Positions 62,651 to 64,000 of a stretch of DNA of 64,000 bases are shown here, one piece after another (positions within the stretch are counted from its first letter, which is position 1; every line of letters starts with the position of its first letter). Under the pieces are notes generated by a model. It was not told the origin of the DNA. It was given only the letters and a program-made list of their open reading frames with translations, and made no database searches. The position numbers and the translations under genes are program-made. Source of the DNA: Rotaria macrura (Eukaryota > Rotifera > Eurotatoria > Philodinida > Philodinidae). Location: assembly GCA_900239685.1 (NCBI GenBank), contig OENT01000345.1, forward strand, positions 1-64,000, given 5' to 3'.

Positions 62651-64000
62651 AAGCATAAAAAAAGATCAGTAATGCTGCAAATTTTGATTACTCCTCAACT
62701 ACGAAAAGAACATCCATTCGTTGTACGTGAAGAAGAATACAGCAACAACATGGGCAATTATGAACATATTGTTAACCTTTGATTTTCTACCCAGAATTTT
62801 CAGTTCGAGAAAATGCAGGCTTTACTACAGATGTATTGTAAGACGCCTGTCTACTTCTTCTGAATTTGTTATTTTTTGTGAGCTTACGTCTATTTGCATC
62901 TTTTCGATCATAATTATGCTAATGAAAAATATGCGAGACAATAATTGAGATTGACCCTCTGAAATGTGCATAAATCAACAACACATTTAGCTACGGTTCA
63001 CTTGAAATAAAAAAGGTTGCGAGTGCATATCGTTTGTGGGGATTTCTTTTATCTTGAAAAAAGTGAAAGAATTGATGATGCTCATTTTTTTATCGTATCG
63101 GAGACTACAATCAACAGTAAATAAATGTGAAAACCTCGGACTTAAGTCCGAGATTAATGTGTACTTCAAAAAGTGAATGAGACAAATCAGTCATTCAAAA
63201 ATGTGTGCACAGAAGAAGTATCTTGGTAAACCTTTTTTGGAAACCCCAAAACTAGTAGTTATCTGAGATATATCTAGGCATTTGGTTTCTGGATGCAGTT
63301 TTTGTGCATTTTCAGACCTTTTTTAGGCTATGTTTTGTTTGAAAGCTACGGTTTAGTTCAAAACTAATATCAGATTCGGAATCAACGTTAGAGACTGAGT
63401 CGATTTATATACGTTGTGGATAATTCTGAGAAAAAAAGTTTTTTTTTTGAAAGAATCCCTGTACCCCACCTCAGGAATTGTTTGGTGAACAATGACAATT
63501 TTTTCGATAACTCAGCTATCTCTTGCTGGATCCTTCTCATCTTTGAACTCAACCGAGATACTCATAAGAGAAATCTGTGTACAAAATTTCAGTTTAATCA
63601 AATGTATGTGTGAAGAGTTATCATGTTAAGGGCCGGCCGGACACACTGACCGATTCTAGAGTGTACTCACTTGTTGAGTACACAAAAAAGAATATTTACA
63701 TAGAATAGTTTCAAGATGATTGTCTACAGATTATTGCATAATTCAGTTATTTTTGTGAAACACGATCTAAATTGAGTTTTGACGTACGTAGGATAGAAAA
63801 TTTACCAGCAGCGCCCAGTCCTCCGCAGACTGTGGCAAATATAATCGGTACACAATCAAAAACCATACGCCAATGAGATACCATTATTATAGATGAACTG
63901 TTATTTTATTGTAGTTCTCGATGATTATATAAATGGTTGTATGCTATAATTTTCACTAGATAAATCAAAAGACACAGTTTTCAAGAAATTAGTAACAATA
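62651..64000. other. gene-poor right end of the window
   Basis: No supported gene. It contains a perfect 18-bp palindrome at 63135-63152 and a GC-rich phrase (ggccggccgg) near 63631-63640. Short frames on both strands have no motif. Confidence 0.45.
63135..63152. repeat. perfect 18-bp palindrome
   Basis: ctcggacttaagtccgag is a perfect inverted repeat with no loop, set in AT-rich DNA away from any gene. It might be a chance match, a protein-dimer site or a trace of a foldback element. Confidence 0.6.

Noticed and set aside
1..64000. CRISPR arrays, rRNA, tRNA, operons and Shine-Dalgarno signals
   Set aside because: None seen. The gene structures with GT-AG introns show the window is eukaryotic nuclear DNA.

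Overview
The window looks like nuclear DNA of a small invertebrate, most probably a bdelloid rotifer. The evidence is an AT-rich background, genes cut by GT-AG introns of about 50 bp, widely spaced single genes with no operons, and a characteristic gene mix: ankyrin plus ADP-ribosyltransferase, FG-GAP repeats with a secreted beta domain, Cys-rich NHL propellers, and F-box/LRR relics. The assignment is an inference from gene style; no marker gene was compared.

Layout. 1-4.7 kb is a transposon graveyard: a GC-rich CCGG-motif block, a decayed F-box/LRR gene (minus) interrupted by a 742-bp hAT-type inverted-repeat element with a perfect 8-bp target duplication, a second 408-bp hAT-type palindrome with its own perfect 8-bp duplication, and a weaker third TIR pair. 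4.96-9.35 kb holds a USP4/11/15-type deubiquitinase (minus, two exons). 10.5-21.2 kb holds two nearly identical 0.66-kb repeat copies, a broken HECT ligase gene (plus), an intact ankyrin/ADP-ribosyltransferase gene (minus) and a relic that may be the N-terminus of another bdelloid effector-type protein. 23.4-24.7 kb holds a multi-pass membrane protein whose C-terminal part is split by three frameshifts. 26.0-32.4 kb holds three housekeeping genes: ribosomal protein eS8 (minus), LLPH-like nucleolar protein (plus) and glutaredoxin (plus). 34.9-36.2 kb is a six-exon secreted protein of unknown function (plus). 37.5-39.3 kb is a secreted Cys-rich/NHL propeller protein (minus) whose gene model needs an 8-nt microexon. 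40.9-41.5 kb is an intronless cupin-like gene (plus). 42.2-45.3 kb is an FG-GAP repeat protein (minus). 48.2-48.7 kb is a membrane-anchored U-box protein (minus). 51.6-53.1 kb is a 1.5-kb element with terminal inverted repeats and flanking duplication. 53.2-59.0 kb is a complete 15-exon TRPV-type channel (minus, 824 aa), whose pore-loop sequence lacks the usual glycine filter motif. 59-64 kb is gene-poor except for a Cys-rich pseudogene-like stretch near 62.3-62.65 kb.

The genes do not form one pathway. Two themes recur. Ubiquitin biology is represented by a deubiquitinase, a U-box protein, a HECT relic and an F-box relic. Surface or secreted beta-propeller repeat proteins are represented by NHL and FG-GAP. 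Intron phases were checked by hand for eS8, LLPH, glutaredoxin, the secreted protein, NHL, FG-GAP, the deubiquitinase and TRPV, and they close without frameshifts. No rRNA, tRNA, CRISPR array or prokaryotic signal was seen.
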